The notes under the pieces are model-generated. The model made no database searches. It had not been told where the DNA came from and saw nothing but the letters and a program-made list of their open reading frames with translations. Shown one piece after another: positions 53,901 through 63,779 of a stretch of DNA of 64,000 nt. This DNA comes from Oscarella lobularis (taxonomy: Eukaryota > Porifera > Homoscleromorpha > Homosclerophorida > Oscarellidae). The translations under genes were made by a program, and so were the position numbers. The DNA is taken from the NCBI RefSeq assembly GCF_947507565.1, contig NC_089179.1:2001747-2065746 (forward strand). Direction: 5' to 3'. Numbering within the stretch: the stretch's first letter is position 1; each line of letters starts with the position of its first letter.

Positions 53901-55920
53901 ATGGTGAAAAGCTGATGCGCCGTTTCTTGTACGAACCGCTGCAATCCAGGAGCTTCCAGTAGTTTTTATAGGTTCCCTCCTGAAGGCACGGAGCGCCGCG
54001 AACGCTGGATACGTGCGATTCGGCGTGAAAACTGGACACCGGGGAAGAACGATCGTCTTTGCTCGCAGCACTTCGTTTCTGGAGCCAAATCTGACGACCC
54101 ACTGTCGCCAGACTATGTTCCAACGATATTCCGTTTCATGAAAATTCCTAAAAAACGCGAACAATCGAGAGCTCTGTTGGCGTATGAACGACGACAATCG
54201 ATGAAGCGTACGCGCGAAGCGAACAAGTTAGAAAATCGAACAAAAGTCAAACAAAGGAGGAAGGAAAGAGAAGCGGAAAGGGAAGCTGAGAGAAGCAGAG
54301 CTAGGGATGAACGACGCAGGGCTGTCAGGGAGGCAGCTAGGGGTGCAGCACACGTAGCTGCTGTAGAGGCCTCTCTGACAGCAGAATCAGCGTCTGCAAC
54401 TGCCCATGAAGCCCAGCAGGCTGCAAGAGAAGCAGCTCAGACTCTGATTGATCTTGGCGGATCTCTGGAAGACGCATCTTTCAAACAACGGTCTGTGGAA
54501 TGTGCTACGACTCTAACTAGAGAACAGATTTTTGCCTTGGAAGAGGAGTGCCAAAGTTTAAGAGATGAGATGAAGGAGATTCGGCTTCTTCAAAGTGAAC
54601 GAGTTTCCGAGTTTTCGCTTGACGCTTTCAGGGGCGATGATAAGAGAGTGAAGTTTTACAGTGGTTTGTCTTTTGAAGCTCTGACGACTGTGTTCGACTT
54701 CCTAGCTCCTCATCTTCGCTTATCAGACAGAATGCCCGTGACAAAATCTGAATTTTTTACTGCCGTCCTCAACAAGTTGAGAGAAAATTCGTAAGATCAA
54801 GGCTTAGCTTACCGCCTCCGCATTGACAAATCCACCTTTTCAAAATATTTTAAGGAATGGATCGGAATAATGTACTCATGCGTGAAGCCGCTGATTAAGT
54901 GGCCATCCAGGGAGCAGCTGAGGAAGACCACGCCTGCAGTTTTTCTACCCCATTTCAGAAAATGCGTCTGCATCATAGATTGCTTTGAGGTTTTTTGTGA
55001 ACGACCAAGTGACTTGATGGGAGGGCGCAGACTTATTCCAATTATAAGAGTCACAACACTGTGAAATTTCTTATAGGTATTTGTCCGCAGGGGGTTATTT
55101 CATACATTTCCCAAGATTGGGGAGGAAGAACATCGACAAATACCTGACAGAGAATTGCGGAATTTTGGACAACCTGCTGCCAAGGGACTTGATCCTTGCT
55201 AGGCTCGAGGGTCCAGCCTGTGTTGTGCTAGCGCGCGTTCCGCGCTGCCCAACAACAGGCTGGACCCAACTGATTCACGTGACCTTAGCCGGCCAATCAT
55301 GACCGAGTATTACGAATTCCTCCTGCTCGGTGCTGATTTGTTCGATCGATGCCACGCGATAAACACAACTATTTTTAGCCGTGCATGTAATCGTAATGTA
55401 TGTCCGTTGCGACGAAAGGCGTGGCGCGAAGGCCCATTTCAGACTCATCGAGCCAAGCGAAGGCGATTCTTTGTGGTCCGTCGTTTAGTTTTGCTTACGG
55501 CGTGAGCTCGGCGACACGCGAAGAGGATCGTATGCGCTATGTACCATAGTTCTGATACCTAAATGTTCATAGCGCGTGTGATCCTCTTCGCGCGCGTCGC
55601 CGAGCTCACACCGCGAGCAAAACTAAGCGAGGGACACAAAGAATCGCGTTTGCTTGGGTCGAGATGAGAAAACATGTCTGAAATCGACGCTGTTCGGCCT
55701 TCGCGATACGCCCCTTTGTTTGTTCTTCCACAACGGTAGCCCGCATTACGATTACACAGGAATCGGTTAGACTGTTTTGTGCTACAATCAAAGTCCCTCC
55801 CTTCACAAGAGGCACGAAACAGCTTTCTAGATGCGATGTGGACCGAGCTCGTCAACTATCCAGGGTTAGAATACACATCGAAAGGGTGATCGGAGCAGTT
55901 GTCAGAAATTCTCTATTCTA
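53901..55920 (+). pseudogene. THAP-domain DDE_4-type transposase, interrupted
   Basis: From ATG 53901 the frame gives MVKS, a TGA (53913-53915) where Cys is expected, then CAVSCTNRC, SSFYRFPPEGTERRERWIRA, NWTPGKNDRLCSQHF and PDYVPTIF: a whole C2CH THAP finger. A long basic/alanine-rich coiled region (54138-54450) and LSFEALTTVFDFLAPHL follow. After a stop at 54792 the DDE_4-like core continues in other frames: ECIIDCFEVF-like [18 protein letters not shown], then [19 protein letters not shown] and CGILDNLLPRDLILA up to 55202. It resumes at 55785 with [20 protein letters not shown] and [17 protein letters not shown], ending at 55917-55920. Inactive through stops and the insertion. Confidence 0.75.
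55203..55784. mobile_element. Foldback-type insertion in the THAP transposase
   Basis: It starts with a small hairpin: GGGTCCAGCCTGT (55209-55221) and ACAGGCTGGACCC (55255-55267). Further in is a large imperfect palindrome centred near 55555. The arms (about 55384-55545 and 55565-55750) share, inverted, GTAATCGTAATG, GGCGCGAAGGCC-like, GATTCTTTGTG, TTAGTTTTGC, GAGCTCGGCGAC and GAAGAGGATC. The coding frame of the transposase stops at its left edge and resumes at its right. Confidence 0.75.
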
Positions 55921-56049
55921 AGCTCTACAGTTTCTATATTTATGATTCGCCGCGAAGAGGGTAGTAATACGAGCTTACTTGATAAATTGGTTGTAGTTTG
56001 CTGTGCGTTAAACAATTGCTGCGATTCTATAATAAATTTGTCGTAAGAT

Positions 56050-57270
56050 CTCATATTTATCTGCATTTATTTGACACCCTGTTTGCTGACTTTCTTACTT
56101 TTAGACGTCGACTTTTTCTGCTGATTTCGTTTACTGCGACAGTCGGGCAATACCATTTTCCGTCATTCACACGTGAAATCTTCAGACAGGAGATATGAAA
56201 CCATTGAATCAGGCAATTATCATTATCACAACATATCATTTTTCCGCTCTCCTCTTTCTTACAGTAGCACCATAGCGGCGGCGACGACGTTGATTCACTA
56301 GCGGGCATCTGTGGCACACGCTCACGAGTGAAATATTTTCAAAGAATTTCAGGAAGCAGTTCAATCTTGAAAAATGTTGTAACCTTGTCGACGACATTGA
56401 CAATGAAAGGAGCGTCGGGTAAATTTGTTGAAGGAATATTTCCTCTTTGTTCCAAACAACGAAATCGGCGAAATTGACGTGCGAAAGGTACAACTGTGCT
56501 TGTACCTGATAGTAATATTCGTGTGCTGTCTTCAAGGTCATTTTTCCTCGCTCATCCTTCTCAAGGCAAAATCGCATTTCACTTGCACGCTCACTGATAG
56601 CGCTCTCCCTGCAGGAGTAAGGACACTTTATTTCTAAAACGCCTGATCCACAGCAGTCGCATTCAACCCATCCATCTGGAGTGGCACCAAGATGAGGGCA
56701 AGCGGTGTCGACAATGAGGCCACTGCTCCGAATGTGAAAGTTTGTGTGCTTTTCTTGCGCCAGTATTGCGTAAGATTCTCGGGCGGCCTTTTCGTGCTCA
56801 CAGCCGTAAGCAGTTGCTTGTGTTTTAAACTTGAATGCTTCGAGATAGCAAATCCTTTTTATAAGAGACAGTGAAGGCTGATTTAAGTCAGTGTGAGCAG
56901 CTGCTCGAAACTGAGAAGCAGTGACGCGTCCAGCTCTATATTGAAACCAGAATTTGATGGCTGACTGATCTCGTATGTTCTCCTCAATCCATTGAGCATC
57001 CTCTGAGGTCATTGTCATTGCTTGAAATACCTCTTCGTACTTGTTTAGTAAATCAGGATAGGCCTCTTTGTACAGGTCGATGAGACGACATTCAGGTATT
57101 TTTCGCTCAAAAATGTCGGAATGAGCAGGATCAATAGACAAAATTGCAGCCTTGCCACACTTCGACAGATTGCTTAGAAAACTATCGATTTCTGCACACG
57201 TGGGTTCGGGCGTAGTGAAGTCGTGCTTTGGACGGCTTGATTGTGGTTTAGGAGCCTCGTCGCCCTCCAT
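56050..57270 (-). CDS. YqaJ-type exonuclease with PHD finger
   Basis: The frame 56236-57270 holds the YqaJ fold: AIKFWFQYRAGRVTASQF, YGCEHEKAARESY, HLGATPDGWVECDCC, VLEIKCPYSCRE (the PD-(D/E)XK catalytic D and E.K) and YYYQVQAQLYLS. About 60 codons later, in another frame (56057-56317), comes a PHD finger: LWCYCKKEESGKMICCDN, CLIQWFHISCL and GKWYCP (Cys4-His-Cys3). A stop or frame change near 56330-56350 separates the two. YqaJ enzymes digest DNA from ends; PHD fingers of this ING-like type read histone H3 tails. The gene faces the THAP transposase tail to tail inside the same inverted ends. The catalytic domain is undamaged. Confidence 0.75.
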
Positions 57271-57743
57271 GAACTTTTGATAATTTTTTTCTTTTGTCCC
57301 GTGAAGTCGATGTCACGCGTTTGCGCAAAATTGACAGGCTTGGCATTTCGGGCAGTCCATTGGCACGGATTATATGTGCATGATGTCGTAGACGTCATCC
57401 GAGTGTGACAGTCAGCGGCGAAGAGCAAAGCGGCTACATGCGAACATCCTTCGCCTAGTCCAGCCATGCACGTGCAGTGCGCGCAAAGCACCGTCCCGCA
57501 CGCTTCGGCCGCCACCCATGGTCTAAGTGGTGCAGAAGAAACCGCTTGGGAGTGCCTAACTTTGCCTGTCAGGGCATACTTCGAATTCGAAGCTACCGGA
57601 GTCGAATACACGTCTGACACCCACCCCGCCACAAGGTATTTGTACCCGTCCAAACTCTTATACGCTTTCATCTCTTCCTTTGTGTATGGACTTGCCGTAT
57701 TGATTAAAAAGTTATAGATGTCGGGTACTCCATCAAAGGCCAA
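57174..57743 (-). CDS. SWIM zinc-finger N-terminal part of the YqaJ protein
   Basis: This 189-codon frame precedes the YqaJ frame and contains CTCMAGLGEGCSHVAALLF, a CxCx(n)CxH SWIM zinc finger, and GYKYLVAGWVSDVYSTPV before it. It meets the YqaJ frame at an A-run (about 57285-57291). Removing or adding one base there would continue smoothly through NYQKFMEGDEAPKPQ, so SWIM, YqaJ and PHD were one protein. SWIM plus YqaJ is a combination found in transposon-borne nucleases. Confidence 0.7.
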   Translation of the reverse strand: MAFDGVPDIYNFLINTASPYTKEEMKAYKSLDGYKYLVAGWVSDVYSTPVASNSKYALTGKVRHSQAVSSAPLRPWVAAEACGTVLCAHCTCMAGLGEGCSHVAALLFAADCHTRMTSTTSCTYNPCQWTARNAKPVNFAQTRDIDFTGQKKKIIKSSWRATRLLNHNQAVQSTTSLRPNPRVQKSIVF

Positions 57744-58016
57744 GCGTCGCTGCTATCCTGGCTCGCGATCGTGTACGGGTCGTCAACGCCCTCGCCGAGT
57801 ATCGCTATTTTCCGCCTATATCGGTCTTTATCGCCCTCGCTGAGAGATTCGTAATAGCCGGAGTACTTGGAAGTCGACATGGAAGGAGATGGAGAGTGCG
57901 TAGAAGATTTTATTTAGCATGTGCCACCCGGGCTAGCATCTTTTCTGCCACCCAGGCTACGTGCGCTGCCCAATGGTTACGTCACTCGACAACTCCTCTA
58001 TTCGTTTAGGCGCAAT

Positions 58017-58350
58017 ATGGACGAAGAGCTGCGAGACTTTATCGAGAAGACTGTTGGCGAAAGCGTCGACAAGGCAGTGGCAAAGATGCGTTGCGATAGC
58101 GAAAAGTCGACGGGCCAAGAGAGGAAGCCGGGTTTGTCGCCTCGCCTTATTTTTACCTTGCTATTGGCATCCGCTAACTATAGAGGAGCGAAAAAGACTA
58201 CTGCAGATGTATATGGAACGGCAAAAGGACATTCGCGTGGGTCAGGAGTCGAAGAAACGAAAGTCGGATTTGCAGTTGTTCAAAGCACCTTCTCCAAAAT
58301 CTGATTGCGTTAACGTAAGAGTTAAGACAAGACAAAGGTACAATTAGTGC
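58017..58350 (+). CDS. Coiled N-terminal exon, possibly of the kinase gene that follows
   Basis: ATG 58017 starts MDEELRDFIEKTVGESVDKA. A neighbouring frame reads LTIEERKRLLQMYMERQKDI and continues to 58347. A frame change separates them. Placement just upstream of a kinase domain and helical character make it a likely N-terminal region, but this is inference. Confidence 0.35.
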
Positions 58351-58469
58351 GCTGCATAAACAGCCAACTGTAGCGAATTTTTAGGTGAAAACAATGTTGT
58401 CTCTGGCCTTATTGGTAATTTGAATAATGAGAGGATAGGTGATAACAGTAGTGTATTTCACGTCTATCT

Positions 58470-59435
58470 ACAGATTCCCTACAAGTACCACTGCGGGAAC
58501 GAATCGGTCGTGGTGGTTTCGGAGAAGTGTTTGTAGGGTATTTAGGTCCACTATTTGCGGTGTGAAAAAAATTTATTCCGGCGGGCTCGAGTTTCACTTT
58601 GTTGACGAGGAAGTGAAAACCTTTGCGTCAGTTTCATGCTGCCTACTACTAGACCTACATTTGAGACAATTCTGTCTTGCAGAAAGTTACGTAACCCAAA
58701 CATCGTTTGTTTTATGGGCTTCGGCAAGAGCGATACCCATTATTTCTTGATTACAAGCTACATCAAAGGGTGCAACTTAGATGAACTCATTTTAGAAAAA
58801 GTAAGCTAACGCTGTGCAATTGCGCAACATTTAAATTTGCGACTGACATGTTCTTTTCTATAGAAAGACGTTTCGCTTTCGCTGAATACCATTATCAAGT
58901 ACGCTGAAAAAATTGCAATCAGCTTTAGAATACATGCACGGACAGCAACCTCCTCTGTTGCACAGGGATCTGAAGCCCGCAAATGTTCTAGTACACATTT
59001 ATATTTTTGCTAATGCATCGCCTAACTTTGCATTTTAATGTTGACGAAAATGGCGAGAAATTTTTTTTCTGCGACATGGGTCTGGCAAAGATGAAGTCGG
59101 GCTTAGCCACACTGATTCGATGTGGCCAAGAGGGGACCCCAGCTACATTTCACCGGAAACTCTAATCCGTCGTAAATCCGGGCCTACCTCCGACTTGTGG
59201 GAATTTTGTCTTATCCTCGTCGAGATGTCAACTAGAAAGAGCTTGGGGAAGCCTTCTGACAACCGTTGAAGTTACAAGTTTGGCGCTGCAAAAAGTTGCT
59301 CCAGAAAACCTCAGACAAGTTACGTTTCCGACTATACGTCGTCTATCTGAAGCTTGTCTTAATTACGATGAAAAAAAGCGTCCAACAATGACGACCGTCG
59401 CTACCGAACTGCGTCAAACGACACTTGCCCAGTGA
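58470..59435 (+). pseudogene. Protein kinase domain, broken
   Basis: Kinase landmarks appear in order with frame changes: RIGRGGFGEVFVG (glycine loop, about 58500-58540), GVKKIYS (the VAIK Lys region, with Val), LRNPNIVCFMGFGKSDTHYF (58690-58745), an intron after ELILEK (GTAAGC at 58801 to TTCTATAG at 58862), [20 protein letters not shown] with NVLV (catalytic loop, HRD intact), FFFCDMGLAKMK (DFG read as DMG) and RGTPSYISPETL (APE as SPE). It resembles TKL or RIPK-like kinases, which are greatly expanded in sponges. Several indels mean no product. Confidence 0.75.
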
Positions 59436-59439
59436 GTTG

Positions 59440-60245
59440 TGTTTTAAGACGTTTTGGCTGGTGTAATTGAAACGTCTTTTCGTTGACTGCTTGAGTTAAT
59501 TTTCTAATTAAACACTGATTCTTTTTTGTTGCCCTTAGGGATGCGCGATAGGTAATAAAGTTGAATGTTAACAAAAGTGCGTCAACGTAGTTCACGCATA
59601 CCATCAGTTATGGCGCCTACAAGCAATGTAAATTCTGCCTTACCTTCTTCTTGGGTATTTGCTTTGGTCAGATTGCCATCATGAAGAACGACATCAGGTA
59701 GGTTCCTGAAATCATTGGAATATGGAGCTGGCTTTTGTTTACGATGCTCTGCTGCATCAGCCGCCTTGTAGTCGTCTTCGTCAAGAGGGAACATAAACGA
59801 TTCTGCCCCTAAAAAATCGCATTATAACACAAGTTCACACCTATTGTAATACCCTCAATTTCTGGCGTGAAGTACAGCATTTCCTGTATGCCACAGGGCG
59901 ATTCCGCGTTTTTAGATTTTTCAGTCTGCTGAAATTCCATTCAGCCTTTTTTCTGTCAAGCTCTTCTTGTAGCATATCCATAAATCAGTAGCGTAGACAG
60001 TCTCAGCAAGTAAAAATTATGATAACATTTTAAATACAGAACAACTTATGGATTTGCGAGGAAGTGTCAAATTCCCCTGAATCCTGCAAGTCCTGCTAAA
60101 GAAAGATATTAAGAAAACTCTAAAGGTTACTTTCAGTGAAATGAAATAGTCACTCCAGAAGCCCGCTCCACTTCTTTTGAGATGAGCCCACCAAGCTTCA
60201 ATTCTCTTTAAAAATTATGATTTCCCCACGCAATACATCAAATTT
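59440..60245 (-). other. Coding-like scraps on the minus strand, unknown family
   Basis: Blocks such as MLQEELDRKKAEWNFSRLKN (near 59890-59960), GIQEMLYFTPEIEG with a GT donor (near 59857-59900) and MFPLDEDDYKAADAAEHRKQ (from 59794) look like exons of one minus-strand gene. I cannot name it. Confidence 0.3.
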
Positions 60246-60250
60246 ATGAA

Positions 60251-61290
60251 ATGGTTTCCGCGCTGGCATACGTCATTTCCATTCTGCTCTATCATTCTGG
60301 GATAAAGAAACGGACTGCCGCAGTTCTAAACAGATTAGGAATCTGTGCTCACCCGTCAAGTCTACGAAGGAAACTTCGAGACATATCGAAGGACATTGAT
60401 CTTCCGGTGGTGCAGTCTAAGATGGAATTGTCCGGAACGGTTGATATGAGGGCGCCGCAGGCACAATCTATTGATACCGACAACAGTAGTCATAGCGACG
60501 AGGACAGTGACATAGAAGAATGCGACATTGGCGATGATGACGAGTCGTTTTGCATCCCTCATCAAGGTGACAAAAGTCTGATGTATCAAATTACAGGAGA
60601 CAATCTTGACCTGTCGATCAAAACCAAATTTATAACGCGTAAAAAACGAAATAAGTCTAATCACTGGTTCAACATGGTTGCGACGAACGAGCGGTTTCCT
60701 GTACCTTCCACCTTATTTGGCCGAAAACCGAGATGCTCAATACTTGACATCGAAAACAAGACATTTGTTGCTTCATTAACCGACGTGGACTTAATGAAAG
60801 AATTGTTTACAGCGATGATAGCGAGAACCCTGACAAAGTACGTCAGCGAATTACAAGACTATCGTTCCTTCGTTTCTGACCATATCAACCATGAGTATTC
60901 TGATGTTGCAGCTTAAAAGTCTATTCAAATTCCGCTGGGATTGAAGGAACACAATGAGCAGAAAACCGACGAATCATAGAGATAGCGAGACACGTTAACT
61001 CGAAATATGTGCCGTGTGTCGATGATTCTGTGGTGCGACCGATGCAATTCGGAGGAGATCAGCTAACGACGGAACGACTTCGATCGTCTTGCTTAGCTCT
61101 CGCTGACGGTGACAGTTAAGAGAAACGTCTTACGGGATTGCTACCTCACTCCGAAGACTTTCACTGCCATATGAATTTCATCAACCTTATTTTTAGCAAT
61201 TTTTACCTCGACAAATGCAACAACGAATGCGGGACTCTTGCTCAGCTGAAATGCCTTCTCAATCGAAAGAACGTTTCAAATAACGTCACG
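60251..61290 (+). mobile_element. DUF6589-like transposon protein, second copy
   Basis: The 221-codon frame (60251-60916) has LAYVISILLYHSGIKKRTAA, an acidic Ser/Asp linker, MYQITGDNLDLSIKTKFITR and SNHWFNMVATNERFP. Downstream frames add SKYVPCVDDSVVRPMQFGGD with QLTTERLRS (about 61005-61085) and LLPHSEDFHCHMNFINLIF (61138-61195), then ECGTLAQLKCLLNRKNVSN. The GDN.DL...(V/I)K and (F/M)GGDQLT..R signatures fit DUF6589-type proteins. Stops at 60914 and 61118 break it. Shares its overall plan with 37.9-40.5 kb. Confidence 0.5.
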
Positions 61291-61670
61291 GACATTACCC
61301 TCTGGTTCCGTGTGTTGAAAACGTACTTCTCGTAGGTGACATCGACTGCCGGCATGCAGTAGCTTTTGAACATCGTGAGCACTCGTTCGATTTCGGATTT
61401 GTGGGCGGGATCTTCCCATACGTTCGCTTCGTATAGTTGCACCGCTTCGTCTCCGATTATGTTCAAAAGTGCAGCGACGCGCACGGGTCCAGGTCGCCTG
61501 TTGAGTTCCGTGGCGATTTCGTAGTATTTCCATTCGCGAGCAAACCGTTTCCAGTGTTGTCCTTTGTACGCAACTCCGATGGCTGCTTCGCGTTCGGGTA
61601 TACGAATTGCTGGACACGCGCGCCTCCATCTCCTCCTTGTGCCATCGCTAATTATATCGAATCGAATCCT
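61276..61670 (-). pseudogene. Gypsy-type gag fragment
   Basis: Starting at ATG 61645 (MAQGGDGGARVQQFVYPN) and continuing in other frames: RVAALLNIIGDEAVQLYEAN and YEKYVFNTRNQR are typical of gypsy gag. Just upstream (61656-61672 on the minus strand), TCGTGTCAGGATTCG follows ..TTACA, resembling the primer site of the other gypsy element in this window (TGGTGTCAGGAG). Truncated after about 130 codons by the DUF6589-like sequence. Confidence 0.65.
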
Positions 61671-61677
61671 GACACGA

Positions 61678-61793
61678 TGTAACGCGTGTTTACGTTGTGC
61701 TCTATTGCTTACAGAGTGCTATCTAGACTCGTGCAGGACATCTATATAGGAGCTTAATCTAATCAGCTGTTCTATATGTACTAGTTCGTTACA
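61678..61793 (-). repeat. 116-bp LTR-like sequence
   Basis: It begins TGTAACG and ends CGTTACA, inverted termini as in LTRs, and is immediately followed (minus strand) by a primer-site-like TGTCAGGATTCG and gag. A very short LTR, probably the 5' LTR of the gag fragment. No second copy was found. Confidence 0.55.
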
Positions 61794-62640
61794 GGGAGGC
61801 CTTGTGGCTGGGCGTGACGTAGATGCATCAGCGTTTGTCGAAACTTCGACGTGTACGAAGCGAGCGCGTCCTTCCCCTGTCGCGTTCTTCCCCTGTCGTA
61901 GTCCTATGAGATTCTGCGTCCAGTGCGTGACGGGATTGCGGGGGCCGAAAGGCGTTTGGATGAATTTCTTGAGCTCGACCTCGGTGGTGTATTTTCGCGT
62001 ACTGAAGTTGCCGTGCGTCGTCCCAGCCTTTGAGTTCGGCATGAGGTCGAATTGATAGAGCCATTTATCGTGCTCCTCGCCTTCTTCGCCCCAAAATCGG
62101 TCAATTTCAACGGGCAGTCGTCGCGGCGGCGAAGGGGCGTTCGCGGGAGCTTGCGCTTGTCGTCGTCGATTCGCCATGTCGTTATCGAGTAGTCGGTACA
62201 GAGTAGAATGCGTGAGTGAGTGCGTCGAGCTCGTGGGAAAATATGAGATCGTCCGAAGGTGAGGGGCCAAACCGTCTCCGGGATTAAAGTCGGTCGATCG
62301 AGCGAGACGGGAGCCGAAACTCGAACACAGTCCCGCGAGCAAAAGAATAAGTATTTCGAACGATCGGGTCGCGTCGTCACGGGCCACTCGGGTCGGGGCA
62401 GTAGGGTCGCGACGAACGCGAACACGAGACTGCTCGGGACGAGGGGGCGTAAACGTACGCGTAACAAACAAAACCTCGTCAACGTCAATGTAGGCGCGGA
62501 CGGCGTCGGGCGGGCTGTCAAGGACGGCTTCCGATCTCCGACGCGTCGGGGTGGCGGTAGTTGTCGATCGAATCCGCTCTTTGCGGCCCATACCCGGATT
62601 CTCCACCAATTTGATACGAATCGGGTCGCAGAGAACGGGC
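61794..62640 (-). mobile_element. Second LTR-retroelement 5' region and gag remnant
   Basis: A minus-strand frame from ATG 62177 (MANRRRQAQAPANAPSPPRR) gives VEIDRFWGEEGEEHDKWLYQ, then, in a second frame, AELKGWDDARQLQYAKIHHR, a gag-like (F)D..AELKGWDD pattern. Upstream lies a GC-rich leader (62180-62600) with CAAATTGGTGGAGAATCCGG near 62613 as a possible primer site. The gag is cut at 61794 by the 116-bp LTR, so one retroelement seems nested at the edge of the other. Confidence 0.5.
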
Positions 62641-62696
62641 AGAGGCGATAGGCCTTGAGCGAAGCGGATGAGACAGTAGCAGAATTTCGGAAATAG

Positions 62697-63770
62697 ATGA
62701 TAGAAGATCGGCGCAGAATTAGTCAGTTTAGTCTTGCAGAAACCTCTATCTTTTTCTATTCATATCACCTAGCTCCATCCACATACAACAACATCGATCC
62801 CCACAGTAAAACACAGGAATGCACTTTCATCCTTGATCAGCGTTCAGCAGAAGACAATCAACGTCTGGCCAAACTCGAGAAGCTGGAAAGAAAATACGAA
62901 GCCGTCGCTCGCTCAAAAACTCGCGGAAAAGACAAGTCGGAGACAAAAATCTTTTAAAAAACATTCCTCGTCAGCTAGACGCTGAACGCTTAAAATATAT
63001 TGCACAAGATGATACCTTTCCCGTTCAAACTCATTTTTTGGCCAATTTTGTCGAAATGAATATTATTACAGACACATTGTGAGTTTATTTGGCTTTGCCA
63101 AAGGGGACAATACCATTTTTCTTATTACCGAGTTGGTCGACGGATACTATCTCAACGCCATATTGTTTCGACCTAGATCTGGAGTAATAACTAGCAAAAC
63201 AAACGAAAACGGTCTTACGGTTTACTAAATAATGGTTTTAGGTGACCCTTGGCGTTGACGACAATAATTTCATCGCTTTTGAAACTGCTGTGGGTCTTGC
63301 CTATCTTCACATTAAACAAATTGTTCACTTTGACATTAAATCTTTAAATTTGTTGGTTAAGTGACAATGTAGCAAAAACGAAGTTTACTAAAAGTGTTTT
63401 GAGCAGATCGAGTGGCCAGGCATCAAAGTTCGCAAATTTGCGATCTCGGCGTGGCGGGTCTTCGCAAGGCCGCGTTACAGTTACAAGTGTTGGTAGGAAA
63501 GAGACAACTCCCTACATAGCTCCTGAAATGTTCCAAAGATGCGACAAAACCGTGTTCGTCGATGTCTGGTCGTAGAGTCGTGCAGCGGTATTGGGACATC
63601 ATGCTTTTGGGACAGCTACATCCGAACAATTCGGCTGCTCCCGAAGTCCGTTTTGGCGCTAAACGCTTGCACTTACCTTCGGCGTTTAGACCGTATATCT
63701 CCCCGCACCCGAGTCAGCGAAGTTGAAACGGGTCTCAGGTTTTTGGGACGCGCTTCTAACCGTCTATAAA
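62697..63770 (+). pseudogene. Second protein kinase gene, broken
   Basis: A helical N-terminal exon (SAEDNQRLAKLEKLERKYEA, ending at 62957) is followed by kinase landmarks: LFGFAKGDNTIFLITELVDG (hinge, about 63080-63140), GLAYLHIKQIVHFDIKSLNL (catalytic loop as HFDIKSLN, about 63293-63350), DLGVAGLRKA (DLG at the DFG site) and TPYIAPEMF (APE, about 63508-63535). The glycine loop was not located. Frame changes occur between blocks. HxDIKS.N is the TKL-type loop. Same gene plan as the kinase at 58.0-59.4 kb. Confidence 0.65.
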
Positions 63771-63779
63771 TATAACATA

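Larger units (their letters stand above)
53810..57998. mobile_element. ISL2EU-like element with THAP transposase and SWIM-YqaJ-PHD gene
   Basis: The ends are short inverted repeats: GAGGAGTTGTC at 53810 and GACAACTCCTC ending at 57998. Each is flanked by TA (53808-53809, 57999-58000), and both are followed inward by CACGT and GGGTGGCA blocks. Inside are two convergent genes: a THAP-domain DDE transposase on the plus strand (53901-55920) and a nuclease-type protein on the minus strand (about 56050-57743). A foldback-like insertion (about 55203-55784) interrupts the transposase. As I recall, ISL2EU elements pair a transposase with a YqaJ nuclease, which supports this reading. Confidence 0.75.

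Noticed and set aside
61719..62609. 296-codon minus-strand frame as a single gene
   Set aside because: The first half reads through a non-coding leader; gag-like sequence starts only at 62177 and switches frame.
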